From: Erythrocercus mccallii
Lineage: Eukaryota > Chordata > Aves > Passeriformes > Dicruridae
Direction: 5' to 3'
DNA: 64,000 nt
Assembly (NCBI GenBank): GCA_013397435.1
Contig: VZRG01001635.1
Span: forward strand, 103,140 to 167,139
Made by a program: the position numbers and the translations under genes. Within the stretch, counting starts at the first letter, position 1. Each line of letters opens with the position of its first letter. The notes beneath the pieces were generated by a model. That model ran no database searches and had not been told where the DNA came from. It saw only the letters and a program-made list of their open reading frames with translations. Positions 50,940 to 62,118 of this stretch are shown one piece after another.

Positions 50940-53650
50940 TAATATTGCACATTGATTATGCTATTCCAGAGAGCATACTTTCAATTTTAAACATGGACAT
51001 TAAGTTTAGCATTTCTTTAAAATGGGTGGATGTGAAAAAACACTGATCTTTTTGAGGACTGCCCTCATCTTTCAGTGTTACTGATAGTTATGTATATTCA
51101 GCAAGACATGATTATTCCATGATAAAAAACCCCAAACATTTGGCACTCTTTCTTTCTGATTTAAAACAAGAGTAAAATATGTCTAGAGCTTTCCATGGCT
51201 GTAATACATCGTGTGTATCAGAGACAGAATGTCATCACACTGCTCATTAGCACATGTGGAGCCACACTCTGCTAAAATCCCAACGCTGGGGCCTCGCTGT
51301 GCTGTATGACTTAACCTCCATTTCACAGCTACATATGGCTGCTGGCAAGGGACCCAGCTTTGCAGGGAACAGCAAAAGCAGCTATGTAGGAAGGCTGGGG
51401 TCTTTTAAAATATACTAAGGGTTATTTTATAGAGGTTTTGCAAAGCAAATGTGAATCTGATGAATGCTAGAAGAATGCAGTTGTCACTAGACGCACCTTT
51501 GAAATAGCACAGTGGGCTTTGCTGTTGGCTCCCTCAGCATCATGTTTCAAAAGGGGTATTTTGTGTTGTCTCCAACTAAGACAGAGTCACACACTAAGTG
51601 TGTATACAAATGCTTTTGAGGAATAACTCATGTTTAATTCCTCTGGCACTTTTATTACAAAGTGTCCCTGACACTATCAGTAAACTTTTTTCAGCTTTTT
51701 TGGGATATGTCAGTTCTTCCACACAACAGCTTTGGTTTGATCTTTTTTTCACACTGGACTGAAAATAAAGTATTTTGAATATTTTCTTGCAATAGAATTG
51801 TGTCAGAACAGATGCTCTCAATTCAGAAGCCTCAATTTTTCTTCAAAAAGTTTCAAAAGATTTTTAGAACTCTTGGACTGAAAAACATTATAGGAAAAAA
51901 AATGTTTCCATAATAGTTTTGGTTTCAATGAAAGGCCATAGAACTATCTCCTATGAATTTTGCAAACTGTTGAAAAGCTTTGCCTGGAAAAAGCTTACTT
52001 CTCAGAGTTAAATCTTTATGGCATAAATAGAAGTTCCTCCACTAAAGATAGTGTCAACATTCATATGGAAAGGGAAAAAGCCCCCTATCTCAACAAATAA
52101 CAATAAAATGAAAATAAATTATCACAAAGTGAGAAGATGGGGCTTAGTGATGGGATGTTTTATTTTACAGTTCAGTGTTACATCAAATATAGTTATCAAT
52201 ACCTAGCATCTTGTTCCTCCAAGTTTGTGGATGTGAAACAGTTTTTAACACTGGGAGTAATATGTGACTCTGAAATTCAGAGGACTGCTTCTGTAGCCAA
52301 GTGGAACTTGGGGCCATTCTTTTTGGACTCACATCTTTCGGTAATGGCACTATTCATTCCTACTGCATGTCATGGTAAATAAATGCTTTAAAGTCCATGT
52401 GCTGCGTAGAAGAGAGCAGGAGATATGTTTGAGATCTGCCTTTCCATTTTAGTGTCATATACAATTACTGAAAAAGGCAACACACATGAACAACTTAAGT
52501 ACTTAATGGTTTCCCCTTAAAATTGTAGTTTGATGTTAATATGTCCTGAAATATCTTTAATTTTTCATTTTACCTGTAATTATGCAAATATTAAGAATAC
52601 AGTTGTGTGTAAATATTCATCCTTGTGTGTATGAAGGTATTAAGTTATGTAGAGGTCAGATTCTGTACTGCAGTGAATCACAGCTGAGAAAAACAACAGC
52701 GTAGCTCGATGTGTTTTTAACTGGAAATGGGCAGTGAGAGCTGCCAGGCACTGAAAGAACAGCTGGCGTGGCAGCATTTGACATCCTATGTGTAATTGAT
52801 TTTGAATGCTTGACAGGTTTTTATAATGGTGCAGGGGCACTTAGACCAGCAGGTAACTGTTGGGAATAGATTGAGTGGTGGTGAGCCCATTTTCATATTA
52901 CTCTTACTTGAGAATCCTTTAGACACACTTGACATCAAAGATATGTTCTCTTTTAAGTTCAAGTGCTTGTCAACTGTTACACCTCTTTTCATCAAATTCC
53001 AGAAAAGCAGAACAACTTAAAATACTTGTATGTTATTTAATTAAGTGATCATTGTTAAAGATGAAATTTCAAGTACAGTTTATATATCAAGTAGGAGTAG
53101 GAAATAAAGTGTTGGCTGGGCAAACCAGCCTTTAGTTTTCAGCTCCAACTTATTTTTGTTGGTAAACCTTGAGCAGAGGATCACTTGTGAAATTGATGTC
53201 AGAATTAGATCGACCAGCCTGATAATTACAAACAGAGAAAAGACAAGCTGTGTCTGTCTGTTTGAAGTGATGACACTTTTATTTTTTAATATGTGCTAAG
53301 TGGGCTGATCAAAGTAATTCAACAATTCTTAGAGAGCTACTGGGTTTGTTTTCCTTTTGCATTGCATGGCTGCAAATTGTCAATTTAAAGAAAAAAATCA
53401 CAACCCTAAATAGATTTATCTGGTGTTCACCACCCAACCAGGATCTTAGAAAGGGATTAATGGAACTGAGTGCCTTCATTCTGGATTCTGAATTTACTAC
53501 CTGGTAAAAGAGTTTGCATTACAAGTAGTGAAACATAATGTAGTGTCTGAAAATCAGGCTGCCTGGAGTTAAGCATGCAGACAAATGAAGGTTCAAAAAT
53601 GACCAGTTGCTGTAAGAATCTAGGTCAAACACTTCTAGAGTTTTGGCCTT
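50940..53650. other. Unique AT-rich sequence, no gene recognised
   Basis: Only short featureless frames are present. The stretch at about 51.2-51.4 kb is somewhat GC-richer. Nothing else is recognised. Confidence 0.5.
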
Positions 53651-53782
53651 CAAACTTGTAGCAAAGTTTTTTGTTCTTCAAGGATATTTTGAACTCTGTC
53701 ATCATTTGCACATTTGCAAACTTGTAGCAAAGTTTTTTGTTCTTCAAGGATATTTTGAACTCTGTCATCATTTGCACATTTG
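53651..53782. repeat. Perfect 66-bp tandem duplication (two copies)
   Basis: The 66-bp unit starting CAAACTTGTAGC at 53651 is repeated without a mismatch from 53717 to 53782. Single-copy sequence borders both sides. Since 66 is divisible by three, an open minus-strand frame runs through both copies and shows a duplicated 22-residue string, but nothing else suggests coding. The lack of divergence implies a recent duplication or an assembly artefact. Confidence 0.9.
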
Positions 53783-53783
53783 C

Positions 53784-56700
53784 TGCTAAAGGTTTGGTGT
53801 TTTGTATCCGGTCTATTAATGTTGGACTCTGGGTGGATGCTTGTATTGGGACAATAAAATATCTCACATAATGCATGGTAAATATCCAAAATAACTGCTC
53901 TGGTAAATTTAATAGATTGTGCCAAGCAATGTTCATAATATTTTATTAATAGCTGTGAGTTGGATCTAGAAAATTTTACAGTGGTTGGACTGACCATTCA
54001 TCCAAAAGATATAGACACTTAATTGTGTCTAAGCAGCTGTCAATTTTGTATGCCCTTAAGATGCCCCTTTCTCACTTGGCTGAACACATCAGGTTTGGAG
54101 CCTCTGAAATGTTCAGACTTAGACCAGAAGGGAAAATTTTGCTTGTGAAAAAACTGCAATGGCTTAACCATTATGGTGCTTGTCAAATTCTTAAAATGTC
54201 TCTGAAAAAATATTAAGAGCAATAGGGAAGGACAAAGACAGTTGAAGCAAATTTTCCTAATAGTCTAAATATCTTTTTTGCAGTGGTTTGTATAATTGTA
54301 AAGTAATTTGTTCAGTAATTAAATGAGGTATTTTGGTAATAGGCACAAAGTATTTCCAAACTGAAAGGATTTGCATTGCTATGCTCATTAAATTAATTTC
54401 ACCAGAGATTATATTTTTGAACAAAACCATGAAAGGATAGCCCCCTTGAGATCACAATTTTCAAAGAAATAGAGGGTAATGGCCTTAGCATTTTAGTTTA
54501 CAAAGTTGATCAGATAATTTCAAGACTGATTACTCAGATCCCTTTAGTTGTACAAATTGTCTTTCATTTGCTGTTGTAAAATGTGTGTTGTTTTATGCCT
54601 GAGTAAAGCTACAATGCTGTCTCTTAGTGTAATTTGCAATTATTGGATCAGAGGAGGTAAGAAAAATCAAGAGACAAAAGCTTGGAGATTCTACAACAAT
54701 AATTTTTCATGGTAAAGCTGGAAAATGCTGTGGCTTAGCTAATAATTGTAGCAAATATCACAAATAGCATGAGCAATTTTACATTTTAACCCATTCATTA
54801 GTTTCAAGCTGATAAATAGCCACTTAGATACTGCAGTTAATCTCATCAACTCTACTAGTATCATCTTCCTAAGATTATTTGCATACTAGAAGCTTCTTGA
54901 CTCATTTGAGGGACATATTTCATTGCCATTAGGTATTTATTAAAAACATCTGACAAAAAATTGATTTAATATTTCTTTGTCAAGAGAATAATAATGACAA
55001 TGCTTTTTTGAAAGCAGGCTTTTCCCCCCATTATTTAAAAATTAATTTTTTGGTTATTAGTGTTTCCTAAAAGGAACTCTCAGGTAAAATATTGCTATAC
55101 AATCCCAAAATCTGAATAACTTGAAGGATATTTTTAAAAGAAAATACTTATTTTAGATATCCACTAATCTCCCTTTGGTTTAATAATTCCATTTGCACAC
55201 ACAAGAAAGTAGCCGTAGACAGCCTTGTGATTCTAGGTGAGAAAGGTGTTGCTCTGCTTAGATCTTGGAGACAGTCGATACAAAATTAGGAATAATCCAC
55301 AGAAAATTAAATTAGATTAGCCTACAGTAGCATAAAATAGTATTTGTCACTTAAAAAGAATCATTAATAACACTAAGGAATGCGTTTCAAACATACATGT
55401 TACAATGAATGCACATAAAATGCAGAAGCACTTGAACTGTGTGATGGCCTCAGTGTTAGTTATGTTGTGCTCTATTAAAATATATAGGTTGCAGGAACTA
55501 GTTTTTTTCTTTTTTTTCCAGTAGGAATGTATATGTATTTTCTTCTGTGGGTTTTTTCTTTTACTGTTTAATTTTTTTTTCTTAAGGCATGGGAAATTTT
55601 AATCATAAAACCAAAAACTGGGACCTACCGGGACCTACTGGTCCCCTGGCGTTAAAAACTGGGGAAATCTTGTGAGTGAAAGCCCTGTTTCTTGCATTAA
55701 AATGTGACAGAGTGGTAATTTAAATTATGAAGGAGGGCCAGTTCCCACTGAACGCTATCTAAGCAGAATTTAGCATAACAGTCATAGCCCATTTCATTTT
55801 CAGGAGCATTATACATCTGCTACCTCCCAAAACATAATCTTGGGAAACCAGTTTGTATCAATATTTGACTCACATATTCAAAAATTCTGTCTTGTCCTAA
55901 CAACTCCACAAATTGATTTAAATATGCTGGGTTCTACCAATGTTGCACCAGTGTGTTTTGCATAGTAAAAGTAAACATTGTCTAAATTCATGGCTGCACA
56001 ATTTCTCAGAAGCAAAATGTAGTGTGCTATATCCTTCCTGGAGTATCACCAAACAAAAAAGATGAGTTTTGAAGAGCAATAGTTTCCTCCCAAGTAACCT
56101 CAGTTTCTGTGCTATAAGACTGTGCCCATTCCTGAATACAACAGAAATAATGGATAAGATCTTCCATTCTTTTCCCAGAATCTTTTCAGTAATTAGAAGC
56201 TAGACTTTTTCTTCCATTTTTGCTCTTCTACATTAGTGCCAGGGGACAAAAAAACTGGTGTTAAATGTTCTATTCCAAATTTTCTCCTCATTTATGTCAA
56301 TCTAAACAAATATTCCAAACACAGGCCAGTAGCATCTGTTAATTTTGCTTTTTATTACCTTGCACGGGTTATTTAATTTTTTTTAATATGTAAAAGGCAG
56401 TTCTCAGCTCTACACAGGCTTTAACATTCAAACAGTTTGCATGTAAATAGTATTTTTAGCTGTATCCACGAATACAGTTACTTTTAATTTATGTAAATAG
56501 TCTTCTGTCTCACCCTTGATCTTAGTTGGATTATTTTGTAGTTGTTACATGGAATTTATCACAATTGCTTCATTTATTATATCATGCCAATGATTTCTTT
56601 CCCTCTGAAATCCCTTAAATATTCCTTATCAGAATGGTCTTACACCACTCAGGTTTCAAAATTATTTACTTCACATGATCACAACACAGTTTGAGGAAAC

Positions 56701-59700
56701 CTGAATTTCTGCCGTGCCAGATGGTAATGAGTATTGGCTTTTTCAGTGAAAAAGATAGGAAGCTTCTGAATTTCTTTTCTTCTAAAAGTCATGCCTTCCC
56801 ACTCTACTTTGTTCCCACCTGCCAGCAAAGACAGATTTTTTAAAAGTGACTCCCTATCTTGCATCCAAAGAAATGGCTGCATTTTAGCAAAAGTTTAGTA
56901 TAATGGAAAGTTCACCTCTATTCTGTGTATAAAGATTATGAAAATCTCTCTGAATATTTTTGGGCAAAAGCTGTTGCCTGGGAAATTTGCTGTTTTTATC
57001 ATGACCCAAGGAATTCCCATCTGGTTTGTTTGGGATTTCAGCTGTCTGTGGACAACTCACAGGAGGGACTGTCGGTGCCACTCGTGTGGCAGCAGCTTGG
57101 GCAGTGTGATTGGCTAAGATATGGTATTTATCTCAAGTGAGTCATAGGCCTATTTTTCAGGGTAGTGATGCTGTTGGTGCTGATTATCAGGCTAAAGGAC
57201 ATCTGACCATCCCTGACTGCAGATCAATTAATGTAACTTACTACTACAATGATATTTAACCTTGAACATTTGACTTATTAACATGAGTTTAACATAAACA
57301 TCTGTAGGGACTAATTTGTATTTTTTAGCAATGAACTGTACCATTGTTGTAAGTGTAGCTGTAGGAGAGTTCCTACAATGTAGTTTTCATTCAGAGGGAA
57401 TAAACAAATTTGTACTGCTTCCCAGAACGAGCTGCACAGGAAAGTGATGCCTATTCGGGTGATAAATTAGGTGCTGTATACTATGACAAGTGCTCAAAAA
57501 TCCAGATGCATTTGGAAAAGTAGCTCTAATGATAAAATAGGACTTTTAAGTACTGAAGTCTTCAACTAATGCATGAGTTTGGTGATTTTCTTTAGTGCCC
57601 AAATTCAGTCATGCTTCAGATTTTACCAAATGTGCCAAAATCTCACAGTAAAACAAAATCACATTAAAACAAGAAAGCAAAACCCCAGTCCAAAGAGGTA
57701 ACAAAGGGAATGACAGTTATGAGTTTACAAATCACTGGCTTAACCCTATTCAACACAGTCATCTCACAGCCAGTCTTGTCAGCATTTGTTCTTGTGTATC
57801 TTTGTCCACAAGCAAAACACAGGGTTAATATATATCCTCTACATTGCAAGAGTGAGTGTCTAATAATGCTTTAGATAAAGCATTTGATCAGTGAGCAATA
57901 ATACTTGATTTTTTATCTTGTGATTTATTCTAGTCTCACTGATTTTACTTATTAGTTGTTCATAAGTATTTTATTCAAATAAAGTTGTTAGAGTAAGAAA
58001 GCTGGAATGTTAACGTGAATTTTCTTATCATTGCACATTCTGTCACAGGTCACACAACCAGTCAGTTCAAGGCTGTACTTAATTCATTGGGATGAGGAAT
58101 TCACTCGAAATGGGTGGGAGGCTGACTAGGTGGCTGTGAGTGACTCTGCACATCTACCACCAAGAAATTCAAGTGCCTGGAAATTTGTGGAGGAGTTGTC
58201 TCTGCAATGAGCTGTTGAATGGGCTTTTTGTAACCATATGTGACCACACTACTGTTATATGTAAAAAGCAATGACTGCATAATCTTACTGTGGTTAAGAC
58301 CTGACTGACCTGACTGAATTTTGAAGCAGTTTAAGTCCAACTTTCTGTAATGTTGAGAGTAGATGATTTTACTTTAATGCTGAATACAAAAAGAGAGATG
58401 CAGATGGATTTTCAAAATTCTCCCTGGTTTTGTGTGTTATTCTACTCAGCTGTGAAGGTGCTACATGTTCTGTCTAGAACTGTCTGATAATATACAGTTC
58501 TGTTTCTCATAGGAATTGAATTTTAATCAGGAAAGTAAAAATGCACTTGGGAATAAAAACTGCCAACATTCATTAGTCCTTGAATTAGGAAGTTACATAA
58601 GCCAACAGTCTTACAACTCAGTGGGTGTATAGTAGCGTGGGTGGATCTCTGAACTTACAAAGGAGCGTCGCTGGAGTGAAGTGTAGGATCAGAACAACTT
58701 TATGAATGCAATCATTCCCACTCCTAATGGCAGTTCCTTAAAATTACGTAGGATTTCCTTCCCACGTCTTTTAAGTGGTGTTTAAGAAGTAATGAATTCT
58801 CTCTTAAAAAAAAAAGGAGGAAAAAAAAAGAGTGGTTGGAATTAATTATTTTTGTGTAGAAAGGTTTAAGTCAAATGATGCTGTATGGTTATAAATTGCA
58901 TTGTAGACCTGTCAGAAATGGCTTCTGTATACATTCCTTACCCATTGCTAACAGATGGCCAAAAATTTAGTTTCCTTTTAATGAATCTATAGCCAGATCT
59001 CCCACACTGATGAATTTGCTATCAAAAGTAGTACCTACTGTGCCTGAATGTTTTCTGTGTGTTGAACTTTTTTCTATTTTTGACCCTAAAAGCTGAATTG
59101 AACTCAGAACAAGCTTTACAACTGCATTAATTCTTGGAATAATCTTCCATTTCTATGTATCCATTTCTCTCCCACCTTCAAGTCTACTAAAATTAATTTC
59201 TTCCATTATCACCCTTTGTTGTATCTTTCTTGGTTATTGGAATGGACAAGTTTTGCAGTTAAGAACTCTCTGTTGAGTCAGTCATCAAATCAGTGATGTT
59301 ATACCACTAGTGACTGTTCTTTCTTCCCTCCAGAACCTGATTTCCTAACCCTAGTAAAGGCTGCCATGGGATAATAAAGTTTCTTAGGTTTACTTTTCTA
59401 ATTACTGAGATTCGGGTGAAGGTTTCTCAGTACCTGATGAGCCTTTGACACCTGGAGAGCTTTAAAGACTCCCAGCATCAAAGAGGATCTAGAATGAAAT
59501 ATTAGTAATATGTATTAAAAACAATAATGAAAAGTTTTATGTGATCTTCTACATTAAAATCGGTTTCAAAGGAAATTCTGAAAAATAGAGCATGCTTTTT
59601 AAGAAAATTAAATTATTTTGTCCTAAGAATTCCTACTTCTAGGCATGTAATAAAAGCAGGATAATGTTTTGTGAAAAATGTAAAAATATGTAGATTTTTA

Positions 59701-60583
59701 ATGTCTAGATCATAGTATTATTTTATAAGGAATTATTATAAGCCTTCAAAATTAATATCCTATCCAGCCATTGAAGGCAAATTAAATGCAAATGGAACTC
59801 CTCCAATGAACACATAATGCTTACTACACTGAGGTTTCAAAACACATTTGTGATGCTGAGTAGAAAAAAAATCCAGCTTACATTGAATATACTCTGCAAA
59901 TGCAAATGTCATCATCCATTTCTTTTTATGCTTTTCTGGTTTGTGCTCTTTGTTTTGCAAATATGGTAATTGTAATGCAGTTGTATTAAAATTGGAAGAA
60001 GTCATTGAAATTCACCCAGCAAACACACTCTTCTTCCAAAGTTATTTGGTTCAAAAGTGTAAAATGGATTTTGAATTTTATGTCAGCAGTTTTAAAGCTT
60101 ATCATGTTACATTCACATATTCTACTGTGTCACGATTGAGATCAGAAATATCGAGGTGTTAGTATGAAACTACAAAAAACCCCAAAAGACATGTTTTAAT
60201 CTCTGATATTTTTTTTTTTTAATGAAAGGCCATCTGATAACATTTCTTTTGGCAAGACAGATGTTTTAATTCATATACTGAGTCCTTTACTTTAATTTTA
60301 AATGTTATGCTTTCCTTCCAGTACTTTAATTTCAAGAATTACCTTAACATATCAATTTCTCTGTACAAGTCCTATAGGAAATAACTTTTTAAGCCTAAAA
60401 GGATTACCCTTTTCTGCCTTCATGCATTTTATACTTTCATTTATTCATATCCAGTGACAATGCTGGAAGAGCTCTCTGGTGTTTGCTGCACCACCACTGA
60501 CCACAGGGCTCTGCAATACAAACTCAGGGAGTTGAAGAATCTTTCTCCAGTACATTTTTAAGTTTTCTACACTAACTTTTTTC
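53784..60583. other. Unique AT-rich sequence, no gene recognised
   Basis: No gene is seen. Near 55613-55663 there is a compact arrangement: AAAAACTGGG repeated about 40 bp apart, enclosing repeated GGGACCTAC motifs and a GGGACC-TACT-GGTCCC hairpin. Purine-rich A-runs occur at about 58805-58830 and a T-run near 60210. Short frames show no family resemblance. Confidence 0.5.
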
Positions 60584-60691
60584 TTAGATGTCATTATAGA
60601 TGACTTCCAGCACTGCTAAATCTCTCAGGTACTGGATACCTTCATCTGCTGTGGTCTGCTTTCCTGGGGAGTTCACAAGATCTTCCTTAAA
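60584..60691 (-). pseudogene. ERVK-like gag-like fragment, distal part (broken)
   Basis: This is a minus-strand frame of about 36 codons, from the nested LTR to a TAA at 60584-60586. Its translation includes the string EGIQYLRDLAVLEVIYND, which I associate from memory with gag-like polyproteins of avian class II elements. It continues in the same frame as the fragment on the other side of the nested LTR once one copy of the target-site duplication is discounted. It is severely truncated, with no capsid, protease or polymerase after it. It is a dead remnant, and the gag assignment is an inference. Confidence 0.45.
60686..60691. repeat. Target-site duplication, left copy (CTTAAA)
   Basis: CTTAAA immediately precedes the nested LTR and is identical to 61310-61315 on the other side. 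The exact 6-bp duplication fixes both boundaries of the LTR. Confidence 0.85.
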
Positions 60692-60868
60692 TGTGGCCGC
60701 TCTTGTATGGCTATCGTGGCAGCTCCGGTCAGGGGGCAGCCACAGGACCAGCACACCAAGGTCTGCCCGTGGGGTCTTCTTACTCTACGCCATCCAGGAA
60801 CCACAGCTACGACCACGAATGCAGGGAAACAGAAGACTGGACTCTTGAGCACAGTGAACAACAGGGAG

Positions 60869-60874
60869 TTTATT
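60869..60874 (-). promoter_or_regulatory. Nested LTR poly(A) signal
   Basis: AATAAA on the minus strand lies about 75 bp downstream of the TATA-like box of the same LTR. The remaining 180 bp or so to the terminus would be U5. Confidence 0.6.
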
Positions 60875-60942
60875 CACTTGGGGCACTTAGGGAGGTAAGA
60901 GACACCCAAGGCTCAAGAGCACAGGGTACAGAGAAACATGGG

Positions 60943-60950
60943 CTTATAAC
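60943..60950 (-). promoter_or_regulatory. Nested LTR TATA-like box
   Basis: GTTATAAG on the minus strand is positioned upstream of the AATAAA signal as expected for a U3 promoter. Current activity is unknown. Confidence 0.5.
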
Positions 60951-61309
60951 AGCATAGGACGGGGCGGAGAGCAAGGGACAACAAATCGGCAGAGGGTTGG
61001 GATGGTGGTGTGATGGGGCATCCACACAAATGACCAACGGGAAGCCAGGAGGTATGATGGGGTGATTTCCTGCCAGCCAATCATCCGGCCCATCACCTCA
61101 GGGAACCCTGACCAGTGGCAGAGGTGAACCGGACAATTGACAGGCAGGGGGAAACGGGGCTAGGAGCGGGAAAAATGTGACATGTAGGGAGTAAACAACT
61201 TTGGGCGTGAGGGGGGAGAACAAAGGATTTAACTGGGGTACATAAAACTTATTGGAACAGACAGAAAACAGACCGAGCTTAACGAATAGCATCAGCATAC
61301 ATCGCTACA

Positions 61310-61315
61310 CTTAAA
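61310..61315. repeat. Target-site duplication, right copy (CTTAAA)
   Basis: This is identical to 60686-60691 and directly abuts the TGTAGC terminus of the nested LTR. Confidence 0.85.
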
Positions 61316-61504
61316 TGAACGTCTTGCCCAGCGCAGCAAGGCCACCAGTGCCAGGGTAAAGCACAGAGCCACTGGTTGTGTTGGCCTGTTCCCAAACTTG
61401 GCAAATAAGGAGATAAGCAGCTCAGCTGCCAACTCCCTGTCCTGCACAGGAACTGGCTACCCAATAACTGCTGTAACTACAGCACGATAATGTGAAACTG
61501 CCAT
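61310..61504 (-). pseudogene. ERVK-like gag-like fragment, proximal part (broken)
   Basis: This is a minus-strand frame of 65 codons starting at an ATG (61502-61504), only about 5 bp after the primer-binding site. The middle of the translation is hydrophobic and rich in Leu/Ala/Val, with charged residues at the end. There is an in-frame TAG at about codon 16, so the frame is already inactivated, and it then runs into the nested LTR. Such a short leader is unusual for gag, so a deletion between the PBS and gag, or another protein, is possible. Position and orientation tie it to the LTR and PBS just upstream on the minus strand. Confidence 0.4.
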
Positions 61505-61509
61505 GGTCT

Positions 61510-61527
61510 CACCCACACTGGGCACGA
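61510..61527 (-). other. Degraded tRNA-Lys-type primer-binding site
   Basis: The minus strand reads TCGTGCCCAGTGTGGGTG. The expected Lys-primed site in avian class II elements is TGGCGCCCAACGTGGGGC, so 13 of 18 positions agree. It sits 8 bp from the LTR end and is preceded by the CCTTTTT spacer seen in these elements. Substitutions include changes at CpG sites, as expected from deamination. Confidence 0.6.
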
Positions 61528-61535
61528 AAAAGGAC

Positions 61536-62118
61536 TGGGCTGACCTTGGCTGGATGCTAGGCCCTCACCAAGCTGCTCTGTCACTCCTCCTTCTCAGCTG
61601 GAGAGAGGAGAGAAAATTAGATGGGAGATAATCATAGGTTTTGATAAGGAAGGTTACTAAAGCAAAAGGTTATGTGCACACAAGCAAGGAAAATAAACCC
61701 CCAAAGATTTAATTTTCTTCTTCTCATTAGCAGGTGTTGTCTGGACAGTTCCCAGGAAACAGGGCTTCAGCTCTCATCGTGGTGGTTCCAGAAGGGAAAT
61801 ATTGTAAACAAAGAATGTCCCTACTTCCAACTCCTTTTAGCTTTTGTGTCTGAGCTGATGATATGTGGTCTGTAAATTCCTACTGGTCAATGTGGGTCCA
61901 CTATCCTATTAGTGTCCTCTCCCGTGATCGTGCCAACTCCCAGCCTACTTACTGCCTCAGGTTGGAATGTTGAGAGACAGTGCTGATGCTGTGCCAGCCC
62001 TGCTCAGCAGTAGCCCAAACTCTGTGGTGTTATCAACACCTTTCCAGCTCCTGATGCAGAGCACAGCACTGGCTGCTTGGGCAAAATGAACTCCAGCTCA
62101 GCCAGACCGAATATAACA
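61536..62118 (-). mobile_element. ERVK-like 5' LTR of a truncated provirus
   Basis: On the minus strand the LTR begins TGTTATATTCGGTCTGGCTG at 62118. It contains the blocks GGTGTTGATAACACCA and TACTGCTGAGCAGGGCTGGC, which are well conserved in a widespread avian class II LTR family. It has a degraded TATA region (CACAAAAGCTAAAAGG) and ends ...GGTCAGCCCA at 61536, just before the tRNA-Lys-like PBS. Compared with the family the last few bases of the LTR seem to be deleted. It is a 5' LTR, as shown by the adjacent PBS, and no 3' LTR partner lies in the window. Divergence is high, so it is older than the nested solo LTR. The family match is from memory. Confidence 0.7.

Larger units (their letters stand above)
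60692..61309 (-). mobile_element. Solo LTR (618 bp) nested in an older ERV
   Basis: On the minus strand it starts TGTAGCGATG at 61309 and ends GCGGCCACA at 60692 (TG...CA), flanked by identical 6-bp CTTAAA. It carries a TATA-like GTTATAAG (60943-60950) and an AATAAA (60869-60874), both on the minus strand and about 75 bp apart, so R is short. It is GC-richer and has more CpG than its surroundings, suggesting relative youth. A 6-bp duplication is typical of class II (ERVK-type) integrases. With single-copy sequence on both sides and no internal genes, it is a solo LTR. It interrupts the gag-like frame of the older element. Confidence 0.85.
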
